NCBI GenBank assembly: GCA_022508985.1
Contig: JAFLUA010000002.1
Coordinates: 186,001-250,000, forward strand
Origin: Muribaculaceae bacterium
GTDB taxonomy: Bacteria > Bacteroidota > Bacteroidia > Bacteroidales > Muribaculaceae
Length of the DNA: 64,000 nt
Direction: 5' to 3'
The notes beneath the pieces are model-generated. The model made no database searches. It had not been told where the DNA came from and saw nothing but the letters and a program-made list of their open reading frames with translations. Position numbers and translations under genes: made by a program. Shown here piece by piece: positions 9,901 to 16,558 of the stretch; the stretch's first letter is position 1; every line of letters starts with the position of its first letter.

Positions 9901-10075
9901 TTTTGCATCTGGCCCGGGTAGTGCCGCCCGACGCGACATAGGCACCGGCGTATTCTTTGGTATGCTTGTAGCGATAAGCGTAGGCATCGTATTTGTGCCT
10001 TTCTTCTTTGTTATCATTGACCGTGCCAAGCGTCGTATCGGCAGGCGTAAAACCTCACAATCTTCCGACCAATGA
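6956..10075 (+). CDS. RND multidrug efflux permease (HAE1 / AcrB-like)
   Basis: A 1039-residue inner-membrane proton/drug antiporter with two repeats of the RND fold: TM1 at residues ~9-29, a large periplasmic loop, six more TM helices, then the same again. The proton-relay aspartates are visible in AIGIVVDDAIVVVENVDR (~residue 405). The second repeat carries GLVAKNAILIVEFAKE. The length is typical of the HAE1 family. The substrate cannot be read from sequence. It overlaps the following outer-membrane gene by 4 bases (ATGA), indicating translational coupling. Confidence 0.95.
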   Translation: MKKNFFLEHPVFSIVISIVIVILGSIGLFMLPIDQYPRIVPPVVRISATYPGADAMTVTQAVATPIEQELNGTPGMIYMTSSSSNSGGFSALVTFDIDVDPELAAVDIQNRVKKAESRLPAEVVQNGIGVEKETANKLMTITLLSSDPKFDEIYLSNYATLNVLDLLRRVPGVGSIRNVGGRYYAMQINVYPDKLADLGLTVQDIQSALKDQNRESAAGVLGQAPMNGVDVTVPIIARGRLSSVSEFEDIVLRAGSNGSIIRLKDVARITLDASSYTTESGINGSNAAVLEINMLPGSNAIEVAEQVKRTMDEISRSFPEGLSYNIPFDMTSYISESIHHVYRTFFEALLLVILVVFLSLQNWRATLIPIIAVPISLIGTFGIMLIFGFSLNMLTLLGLILAIGIVVDDAIVVVENVDRIMAKEGFDSKEATRRAMDGLGSALIAMSLVLCAVFVPVSFLPGITGQLYRQFTITIAVSVIISTVVALTLSPVMCSLLLRPQRERKNKFFRQINYWLARGNRVYCKMIGRSLQNPRRVLASFGLALVIIYICNALLPTSFMSPEDQGYFTVELELPEGATIERTRAVTERAITFLQSDPDVEYVLNVTGSSPRSGANQAHSTLTVMLKAADKRGKNSLAELRERIAAEIAEYPEAKVYFFTPAIIPGLGTSGGFEMVLEARGDATYDDLKSAVDTLRYYAGLSKEFTGLSTSLQKDIPQLFFDVDRDQAKLQGVPMSDIFSTMKSFTGSVYVNDFNMFNRIYRVYIQAEAGYRANRDNLNLFSVRGRNGAMVPITSLGTSHYTAGPGTVKRFNMFNSATISGEAARGYSTGQAMSRLEEIASKHLPANIGVEWSGLSYQQKHNGGNTGMVLALAFLFVFLFLAALYESWTVPLAVILSLPIAGVGAYLGIALCRLENNIYFQIGLVMLVGLVAKNAILIVEFAKEEVEKGSDAVSSALTAARLRFRPIVMTSLAFILGLLPLVFASGPGSAARRDIGTGVFFGMLVAISVGIVFVPFFFVIIDRAKRRIGRRKTSQSSDQ

Positions 10076-11445
10076 AAAAACTATTTATACAAGCGACACT
10101 AATTATAGTCTTCTTTGCGCTGTCGTCGTGTTCGGGCGTAAGTAAATTAACCGAGGCTCAACTTAATCTCCCCGACGAACTCGCCGGCAACTCATTAGAT
10201 TCCACCACCATTGCCGACATTGATTGGTGGGCCCTTTACAGCGACTCTGTTTTGGTATCTATAATTGACGAAACACTGCAACATAACCGCGATCTCATGG
10301 CCGCCGGTGCGCGAGTGGAGCAGATGCGTGAATTATACGGGCTATCGAAAGCAAATTTCTTGCCCAACATAAACGGAAATGCGATGTATAATCGCGAGAC
10401 CAACGATTACTACGGAGAAAAACATATCACCGATCCACAGATCGACCTTAAGGCGACAATGAGTTGGGAAATAGACTTGTGGGGCGGGCTTGCTTGGGCA
10501 CGAAAAAAGGGTGCTGCAGATTTTGCCGCATCTGTCGAAAATCAACGCGCAATGCGTCTAACACTGATAGCCGAAGCCGCATCGGCCTACTATCGTCTAT
10601 TGGCTCTCGACAACGAATTGTCGATAGTGCGTCAGACTCTATTTACCAGAAAAGAGAACCTCCAGAAGGCAAAATTACGCTTCGAAGGCGGCCTCACGCC
10701 CGAAACAGTATATCAACAAGCACAAGTAGAGTGTGCAACTACCGAGGCTCTTATACCTGGCTTGGAGCGCCAAATCGAAGCCCAAAAGAACGCTATTACA
10801 TTGCTAATGGGGCGTTATCCAAGCGACGAGATACGTCGAGGGAAAATAGACTTAGAAGAGACATTCCCCGACAGAATACCTGTGGGGCTACCCTCAACGC
10901 TCCTTGAGCGACGTCCCGACATTAGAGCCGCCGAGGCCGCTCTTAAAAGTTCTCTTGCCAACGTGGGCATCACCTACGCCAACCGATTTCCCAAACTACG
11001 TATTGACCTTACCGGCGGCTTGGAGAACAATGAATTCAGCCATTTTTTTGAATCACCTTTTACCTTTGTACTCGGACAAATAAGTGGAAGCATACTTGAT
11101 TTCGGACGTAACAAACGTAAATATCGGGCTTCAATAGCGGCATACGAACAAAGCCGTTATGCATACGAGCAAAAAGTACTTACGGCATTCAAAGAGGTCG
11201 ATGATGCCGCAGTGGCTTATCGTCTTCTTAAAGAAACTACCGAGCGGCGTCAAGAGCTTCTCGAGGCAGCTCAACGATATGCCGAGCTTGCACGGGCACA
11301 ATATAATATGGGGGTGATAAACTATATCGACGTTCTCGATGCTCAACGACGATATTTCGACGCTCAAGTAGGGCTCAACAATGCAGTACGCGATGAACAC
11401 CTTGCCATCATCAATCTATATAAAAGTGTCGGTGGTGGCTGGTAA
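10072..11445 (+). CDS. Outer-membrane efflux lipoprotein (NodT/OprM family)
   Basis: A 457-residue TolC-type channel subunit. The signal peptide ends in a lipobox (ALSSC at residues ~17-21), so the mature protein is acylated as in OprM. Two tandem TolC-like repeats of long amphipathic helices follow, with the family landmark LLERRPDIRAAEAALKSS near residue 275 and NYIDVLDAQRRYFDAQ near 415. It completes the adaptor-permease-channel set. Its start overlaps the permease stop. The thioesterase gene starts 14 bases downstream. Confidence 0.93.
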   Translation: MKKLFIQATLIIVFFALSSCSGVSKLTEAQLNLPDELAGNSLDSTTIADIDWWALYSDSVLVSIIDETLQHNRDLMAAGARVEQMRELYGLSKANFLPNINGNAMYNRETNDYYGEKHITDPQIDLKATMSWEIDLWGGLAWARKKGAADFAASVENQRAMRLTLIAEAASAYYRLLALDNELSIVRQTLFTRKENLQKAKLRFEGGLTPETVYQQAQVECATTEALIPGLERQIEAQKNAITLLMGRYPSDEIRRGKIDLEETFPDRIPVGLPSTLLERRPDIRAAEAALKSSLANVGITYANRFPKLRIDLTGGLENNEFSHFFESPFTFVLGQISGSILDFGRNKRKYRASIAAYEQSRYAYEQKVLTAFKEVDDAAVAYRLLKETTERRQELLEAAQRYAELARAQYNMGVINYIDVLDAQRRYFDAQVGLNNAVRDEHLAIINLYKSVGGGW

Positions 11446-11459
11446 AATATAAAAACACA

Positions 11460-12212
11460 ATGGAAACCCTTACAAAACATAAGCATTCATACACACTTAC
11501 TGCCGGCGAAAGCGATGCCGAAGGCCGTATGCCGCTAACTCTCGTTGCCGAACGCGTTATCGAGGTTGCTACCGAACACGCAAACGCATTAGGTATAGGA
11601 TATGCCACGCTCATCAAAGAGAATATAGGGTGGGTGCTGAGCCGCCTTTCGATAGAAATGACTCGCTACCCCGGCATAAATGAGGAATATACACTCACAA
11701 CCTGGATCGAGAATTACAACCGTCGTTTTAGTGAGCGCAATTTCATGATGAGCGACGCTCAAGGGAACGTGATTGGATATATGCGCACTATCTGGGTGGC
11801 TATGGACTTTGCCACACGTAGTGTTGCCGACCTTAGCCGCTTGGGGCGAGAACCGTTTGTGATGGCTGACCTCCCCTGCCCTATCGAGAAAACGCCGCGC
11901 ATACCGTCGTTGAGCGACGACGTTGTATGTGAAAAATACACCTTCCGCTATCGCGACCTCGATTTCAATCGGCATGTAAACACCGTAAGGTATCTCGACC
12001 TTATTTTAAATCATTGGGGCCTTGAGCATTACGACAGATATGTGGCGAGGCGCTTCGACATAATGTTTCATCACGAGTGCCACTTCGGCCAAGAGGTTGT
12101 GCTACGTGTTTGCGATACGCCCGATAGCGGACATGGTGCCCTATGCGAAATAGCGCTGCCCGACGGCAGCAGAGCCGTGGCAGCGCGTATCCTTTGGAAA
12201 GAGGTAGAATAA
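11460..12212 (+). CDS. Acyl-ACP thioesterase (FatA/FatB-like)
   Basis: A 250-residue double hot-dog protein that would hydrolyse acyl-ACP to free fatty acid. The second hot-dog domain has the plant-type active-site motif DFNRHVNTVRYLDL at residues ~166-179, with the Asn-His pair. The first domain contains GWVLSRLSIEMTRYP. The length matches bacterial members of this family. It sits at the end of the efflux-pump run. Its stop is 2 bases from the convergent butyrate kinase stop, and both stops lie inside a short AT-rich palindrome. Confidence 0.88.
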   Translation: METLTKHKHSYTLTAGESDAEGRMPLTLVAERVIEVATEHANALGIGYATLIKENIGWVLSRLSIEMTRYPGINEEYTLTTWIENYNRRFSERNFMMSDAQGNVIGYMRTIWVAMDFATRSVADLSRLGREPFVMADLPCPIEKTPRIPSLSDDVVCEKYTFRYRDLDFNRHVNTVRYLDLILNHWGLEHYDRYVARRFDIMFHHECHFGQEVVLRVCDTPDSGHGALCEIALPDGSRAVAARILWKEVE

Positions 12213-12214
12213 GC

Positions 12215-13432
12215 TTATTGTTTTCTTCGCCCCCACTTACCGATGTAGTGGCGAATAGCGCTTACCGACACCACATTTTTCGACTGCCTCGCAGCCGCAA
12301 GCAACCAGTCGCGTTGCTTCGAAGGCTTTGCCGTATCGTTAATCTGCGACGGGTCGTCGTATTCGACACGACAATAGGTATGGGCTTCACGCTCACCACG
12401 TAGAACAGCAAGAGCATTTTCGGCCAAACTTCTTAATTCATTTTCTCCCGGATAAACATATACGGGTGCTATAGAATCGACATGGTCGGCAATGAAGTCG
12501 GTTACGCGCTTGCTGTGCGCAATGCCGCCTGTTAAGAGAATGGCATCGACATCGCCTTTCATCGCCACCGACATTGCGCCAATCTCTTTTGCTATTGAAT
12601 AACACATAGCTCTCAAGATGAGCATAGCGTGTAAATCGCGTGCTATAATTCTATCGAGAATTTCGGGCACCGACGTAGTGCCGAGATGAGCTACCAAACC
12701 GCCTGCTCCGTGAACTTTGCGCAAAAGTTCGGCCTCGGTATATTTACCGGAGAAGCACAGCCTAATCAGAGGGCCCGGCGGCAAAGAGCCGGAGCGTTCA
12801 GGTGCCATAGGTCCACAACCATCGAGCGCGTTTGTAGTATCGATAACACGTCCTTTTCGATGCGCCGACACCGTACAACCGCCCCCCATGTGGCATACGA
12901 CCAGATTGAGGTCTTCATATCGCTGGCCCGACTCTTTGGCAAACAGGCGGGCTACTGCTTTTTGATTCAGAGCATGGAAGACCGATTCGCGAGGCAGCTC
13001 GGGGACACCGCTTATACGCGCATATGGAATCATCTCATCGACAACAACAGGGTCGGCGATATATGCCTTTACCCCTATTTCATCGGCAATATCTCGAGCG
13101 AGCAATCCACCGAGATTTGATGCGTGCTGCATGCGGGCATGGAGCAAATCGTGCTTGAGGTCATCATTTACCTCATAAACGCCGCTTTCGACGGGGCATA
13201 TCAATCCACCACGACCGATAACTGCCGACAACTGCGAGATATCGACACCGTTTTCGCTCAATGTCTTTTTAATTAAATCTTTACGCCACTCAAATTGGTC
13301 GACAACTCTTTTGAAATTAGCTAATTCTTCAGCAGAGTGCGAGATCGAGGTCGTGAACGAGGGTTCTTCTGCGTCGTATACGGCAATCTTGGTAGATGTC
13401 GAGCCGGGATTTATTGCCAATATCTTTTCCAT
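12215..13432 (-). CDS. buk: Butyrate kinase with C-terminal extension
   Basis: A 405-residue member of the ASKHA acetate/butyrate kinase family, which interconverts butyryl-phosphate plus ADP and butyrate plus ATP. The N-terminal phosphate-binding motif LAINPGSTSTKIAVY, the GGGCTVSAHRKGRVIDTTNA segment near residue 210 and ILLTGGIAHSKRV near 300 are all present. The core ends near residue 353, close to the usual Buk length. About 52 further residues, basic toward the end, have no recognised domain. It lies 21 bases downstream of ptb in the same direction, so the two form the Ptb-Buk module. Confidence 0.92.
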   Translation of the reverse strand: MEKILAINPGSTSTKIAVYDAEEPSFTTSISHSAEELANFKRVVDQFEWRKDLIKKTLSENGVDISQLSAVIGRGGLICPVESGVYEVNDDLKHDLLHARMQHASNLGGLLARDIADEIGVKAYIADPVVVDEMIPYARISGVPELPRESVFHALNQKAVARLFAKESGQRYEDLNLVVCHMGGGCTVSAHRKGRVIDTTNALDGCGPMAPERSGSLPPGPLIRLCFSGKYTEAELLRKVHGAGGLVAHLGTTSVPEILDRIIARDLHAMLILRAMCYSIAKEIGAMSVAMKGDVDAILLTGGIAHSKRVTDFIADHVDSIAPVYVYPGENELRSLAENALAVLRGEREAHTYCRVEYDDPSQINDTAKPSKQRDWLLAAARQSKNVVSVSAIRHYIGKWGRRKQ

Positions 13433-13453
13433 ACAGTCGGTAAGTCGTTAATA

Positions 13454-14359
13454 TTAGGACGATTGCAAGCAAGCAAGCGCTATGGAGTAAAGTTTGGTGC
13501 GAGTTGTATCACCGCGCGAAGTCAAAACGCATGGCACCTTCGTACCCACAACGATGGCCGCGATATCAGCGCCACCGAAATGCGTTGCCGATTTGAAAAA
13601 TACGTTTCCCGATTCGATGTTTGGGAACAGTAAGCAGTCGGCATCACCGGCCACAGCCGAGCCTTGCACTTTCTTTTCTTGTGCCGCTTCGGCATATAGC
13701 GCAACGTCGAGCGACAGAGGACCGTCGACGGTGACATTTCCGAGTTGCCCACGATCGCCCATCTTGGCGAGTATGGCAGCTTCAGACGATGAAACAACAT
13801 TAGGCAAAACTTGCTCTGAAGGCGCAATGCAAGCAATTTTCGGCTTAACAACACCCAGCGAGTTTGCTATTGTTGAGAGGTATTTTATCAATACTGTTTT
13901 TTGCTTGAAATCGGGAAGTGGAATCACTGCAACATCGGCCACACACAATAATTTGCCGCGAGCAGGCAACTCAACCACCGATACGTGACTAAGGGTGCCC
14001 TTCGGCGGGAATAATCCTGCTTCTTTATTCAGAATACCACGCATATATTTATCGGTCGAGACGAGACCTTTCATCAAAACATCGGCACCGCCTGTTGCAA
14101 CCAACGACACCGCCATCTGCACGCACTTTACATCGTTTTTTTCATCAACGATGGCAAATACGGTCGGGTCGATACCTTCTTCACGGCATACTTCTAAAAC
14201 TTGTGCTTTATCACCGAATACCGTAGGTTCAACAAGACCTTCGAGATATGCATCGAAGACAGCTCTGAGGGTGTGGGCATCATTACCGTAAGCCACCGCA
14301 AGGCGTTTACGTCCGCGTTTACGGGCTTCTTCGACAATCTGGGAAAGTTGTGTTATCAT
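13454..14359 (-). CDS. ptb: Phosphate butyryltransferase
   Basis: A 301-residue phosphate acyltransferase of the PTA_PTB family, exchanging CoA for phosphate on butyryl-CoA or branched-chain acyl-CoA. Diagnostic stretches are ADVLMKGLVSTDKYMRGIL near residue 98, GPLSLDVALY near 210 and PNIESGNVFFKSATHFGGAD near 240. The start at 14359 (MITQLSQIVE) is preferred to an in-frame ATG 33 bases upstream, which would put the start too close to the promoter box. Together with buk it forms a short-chain acid pathway that yields ATP. Confidence 0.93.
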   Translation of the reverse strand: MITQLSQIVEEARKRGRKRLAVAYGNDAHTLRAVFDAYLEGLVEPTVFGDKAQVLEVCREEGIDPTVFAIVDEKNDVKCVQMAVSLVATGGADVLMKGLVSTDKYMRGILNKEAGLFPPKGTLSHVSVVELPARGKLLCVADVAVIPLPDFKQKTVLIKYLSTIANSLGVVKPKIACIAPSEQVLPNVVSSSEAAILAKMGDRGQLGNVTVDGPLSLDVALYAEAAQEKKVQGSAVAGDADCLLFPNIESGNVFFKSATHFGGADIAAIVVGTKVPCVLTSRGDTTRTKLYSIALACLQSS

Positions 14360-14388
14360 ATTTATCCGTATATTAAGTCGTTTATATT

Positions 14389-14397
14389 GCAAATATA
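14389..14397 (-). promoter_or_regulatory. -7 box for ptb-buk
   Basis: TATATTTGC on the minus strand matches TAnnTTTGC and lies 29 bases before the ptb start. No clear -33 TTTG was found. Confidence 0.45.
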
Positions 14398-14460
14398 CGG
14401 AAAGAGAATAGATTTTATTTGTTAAAAAAGTTTAATACACTTGTTTTGACTATCTTTTTG

Positions 14461-16479
14461 CTATAAATCGACACGCAAGGACAAGCGATAGTTGCGACCG
14501 GGCATCGGATAATTTATAACGACATCATAGTTTTTGCCAAAGAGATTGTTTACCTCTACCAATGCGCGCAATGATACTGCGCCGATACGGAAATCTTTGC
14601 ATAACGACATGTCGGTGGTCGACCAATGTGGCATAGCGTTGGCCAAAATATTTTCGGGCTGACTATATCGCTTACCAACATAAATGTAAGATGTGTTAAA
14701 TGTCCATTTCCGCCACACGACGTTAAATACTGCCGATGCCGAATGGTGCGGAATATAGGGAATCTGATTACGGTAATACGAATCGGTTGAATCGGTTATA
14801 TCAATAGCGCTCTGAAATGTGTATTGGCCTTTGAGGGTGAGCATTAAGTCAGCGTGGGGCTTTAATGTCAGGGCTGCGTTAAAATCAATGCCCTTAATAT
14901 CGACGAGGCCGAGGTTGAGCATCGTCCAGCGGAACTGTGCGCCACGCGGATATGCGACTATCTTATCTCTCACTCTGTTGATATATGAATCTACATTAAC
15001 ACGCCACGCAGATAGAAAGCCGGCCCCAAGGTGCTCGTATAGTAATCCCAGATTATATTGTGTAACTTTTTCGGGCGCCAAGGCGCTATTACCCATTTCG
15101 GCATAATACAGGTCGTTGAAAGTCGGCATTCTGAACGATTGCTTCACGAAAGCGCGCACTGTGAAATCGGGCGTTGCGAGCGGATTTGCCGATATAAATA
15201 CTGCCGGAGAAAAAGCGTTACGGTTGACAGAGGCGCGTCCGCTCACATTATCTTTGATAAATGTTGCCATAGCACTTGCTTGTGCCTTAAAGCGAGGCTG
15301 TGTTAGCGCTGTAGCCATTGCCACAAAAGCGGCATAGCGGTCGGGGTGCGCAAAGCCGTATATATCGGTGTCGAGGGTATTATACTGGAAATCGGCGCTG
15401 AGCGACACTTTCCACGGCGCCATTACCCGATACTCGGCCGCCATTGAAGCGTATGCTTCCTGTTGCCGATAAATGTTATCGATTTTAATCTGAGAGGCGT
15501 CGTTGTTTACATATCGTGTTTTGTAATATGAATACTTAGCGTTTGCGAGCAATGATAATCTGCTATAATACTTTGTAAACGAAGCCTGCGCGAAACTATT
15601 GTTATCCCATTGTCTTTCTCCACGGCGCCAAACATTGCTCACAATAGCCCCCGGGATGCCTCGCTGAGAATTATAATGATAAATTTTAGCTCTCCACTCG
15701 CCGCCTGCGATATCGCCATTGACATTTAACTCCGTTCTGATGGCGTTTATATCGCCGTTCTGCCTCACGGCAGTCGTGTCGTAAGCAGTAGATCCGTCGG
15801 CAAGCAATTTGCGATATCGGAATTTATATCGGCCATCCGATTTTATCCACTCAACATTAAGTGAGGCGCTCTCGTTATCAGACAAGCGTGATTCGACAAG
15901 AGCCGAAGGATTGATGAGAGCAAACGAGCCGGTGCGAAAGGCGGCTTGTACGTGGTATTTCTTATTATTATCGAAGTGAGGAGAACGGGTGCGTATATAT
16001 ATCGACGCCGCCGAGCCAAAATCGCGTGCGGGCTGAAGGATTTCGCTTTTTTGACCATTATAAAGCGAAATCGCTTCTACATTGTCGAGGGAGAATTGTC
16101 CGAGGTCGATTTGACCATTCTGGGCATTTCCCAATTCCACACCATCGTATACTACGCCGGTGTGATTAGTGCCCATCGAACGCACATTCACTGTTTTAAC
16201 ACCGCCGACGCCTCCATAGTCTTTTATATGGACCCCGGCGAAATAGCGCATCGCATCGGCAACACTGTTGCTATTTAGGCGGTTAAGCTCATCGCCGGAA
16301 AGGCGTTGTGCCGGTATCACCTCCGATGGCTGGCGCGACGACGTAACCACCAACTCTCGCAGCGGTGTCGAAGTAGTATCGTTCACTTCGGCTTTGGCTT
16401 CGGCAAAGAGGGCCAAAATCGATATAAGAGCAATGATAAGTCGCCTGAGATGTCTTATAGTTGAGGTTTTGGCAAACAT
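14461..16479 (-). CDS. TonB-dependent receptor (BtuB/vitamin-type)
   Basis: A 672-residue outer-membrane receptor. The signal peptide (LIIALISILALFAEAKA) is followed by a TonB box-like segment (RELVVTSSR), a plug domain (residues ~40-160, with NVRSMGTNHTGVVYDGVEL), and a 22-strand barrel with many aromatic-rich strands, ending in a terminal beta-strand (PGRNYRLSLRVDL). It lacks the N-terminal carboxypeptidase-like domain of SusC proteins, so it belongs to the BtuB/iron-type group. The substrate is unknown. The start at 16479 was chosen because the 62-residue upstream extension would lack a signal peptide and cross a strong hairpin. No cobalamin riboswitch is seen upstream. Confidence 0.88.
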   Translation of the reverse strand: MFAKTSTIRHLRRLIIALISILALFAEAKAEVNDTTSTPLRELVVTSSRQPSEVIPAQRLSGDELNRLNSNSVADAMRYFAGVHIKDYGGVGGVKTVNVRSMGTNHTGVVYDGVELGNAQNGQIDLGQFSLDNVEAISLYNGQKSEILQPARDFGSAASIYIRTRSPHFDNNKKYHVQAAFRTGSFALINPSALVESRLSDNESASLNVEWIKSDGRYKFRYRKLLADGSTAYDTTAVRQNGDINAIRTELNVNGDIAGGEWRAKIYHYNSQRGIPGAIVSNVWRRGERQWDNNSFAQASFTKYYSRLSLLANAKYSYYKTRYVNNDASQIKIDNIYRQQEAYASMAAEYRVMAPWKVSLSADFQYNTLDTDIYGFAHPDRYAAFVAMATALTQPRFKAQASAMATFIKDNVSGRASVNRNAFSPAVFISANPLATPDFTVRAFVKQSFRMPTFNDLYYAEMGNSALAPEKVTQYNLGLLYEHLGAGFLSAWRVNVDSYINRVRDKIVAYPRGAQFRWTMLNLGLVDIKGIDFNAALTLKPHADLMLTLKGQYTFQSAIDITDSTDSYYRNQIPYIPHHSASAVFNVVWRKWTFNTSYIYVGKRYSQPENILANAMPHWSTTDMSLCKDFRIGAVSLRALVEVNNLFGKNYDVVINYPMPGRNYRLSLRVDL

Positions 16480-16495
16480 CGCGGTGAGGGTTTTA

Positions 16496-16529
16496 CTGAT
16501 ACGGCCGCGGGGTGCCGCGGCCGTATCAG
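16496..16529 (-). terminator. Perfect 15-bp GC-rich hairpin between the S8 protease and TonB receptor genes
   Basis: The arm at 16496-16510 (CTGATACGGCCGCGG) pairs perfectly with 16515-16529 around a 4-base loop. It lies after the S8 protease stop and 17 bases before the receptor start. The T-rich side is on the plus strand, so on the minus strand it is a poor classical terminator. It may act as a processing or mRNA-stability element or a partial attenuator. Confidence 0.5.
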
Positions 16530-16558
16530 CTTTATATTCAGGAGGTGAGGAAAATGAG

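Noticed and set aside
12208..12219. Palindrome AATAAGCTTATT across the convergent stops of the thioesterase and butyrate kinase genes
   Set aside because: It has no loop, is only 12 bases and is explained by the two stop codons. It is too weak for a terminator.
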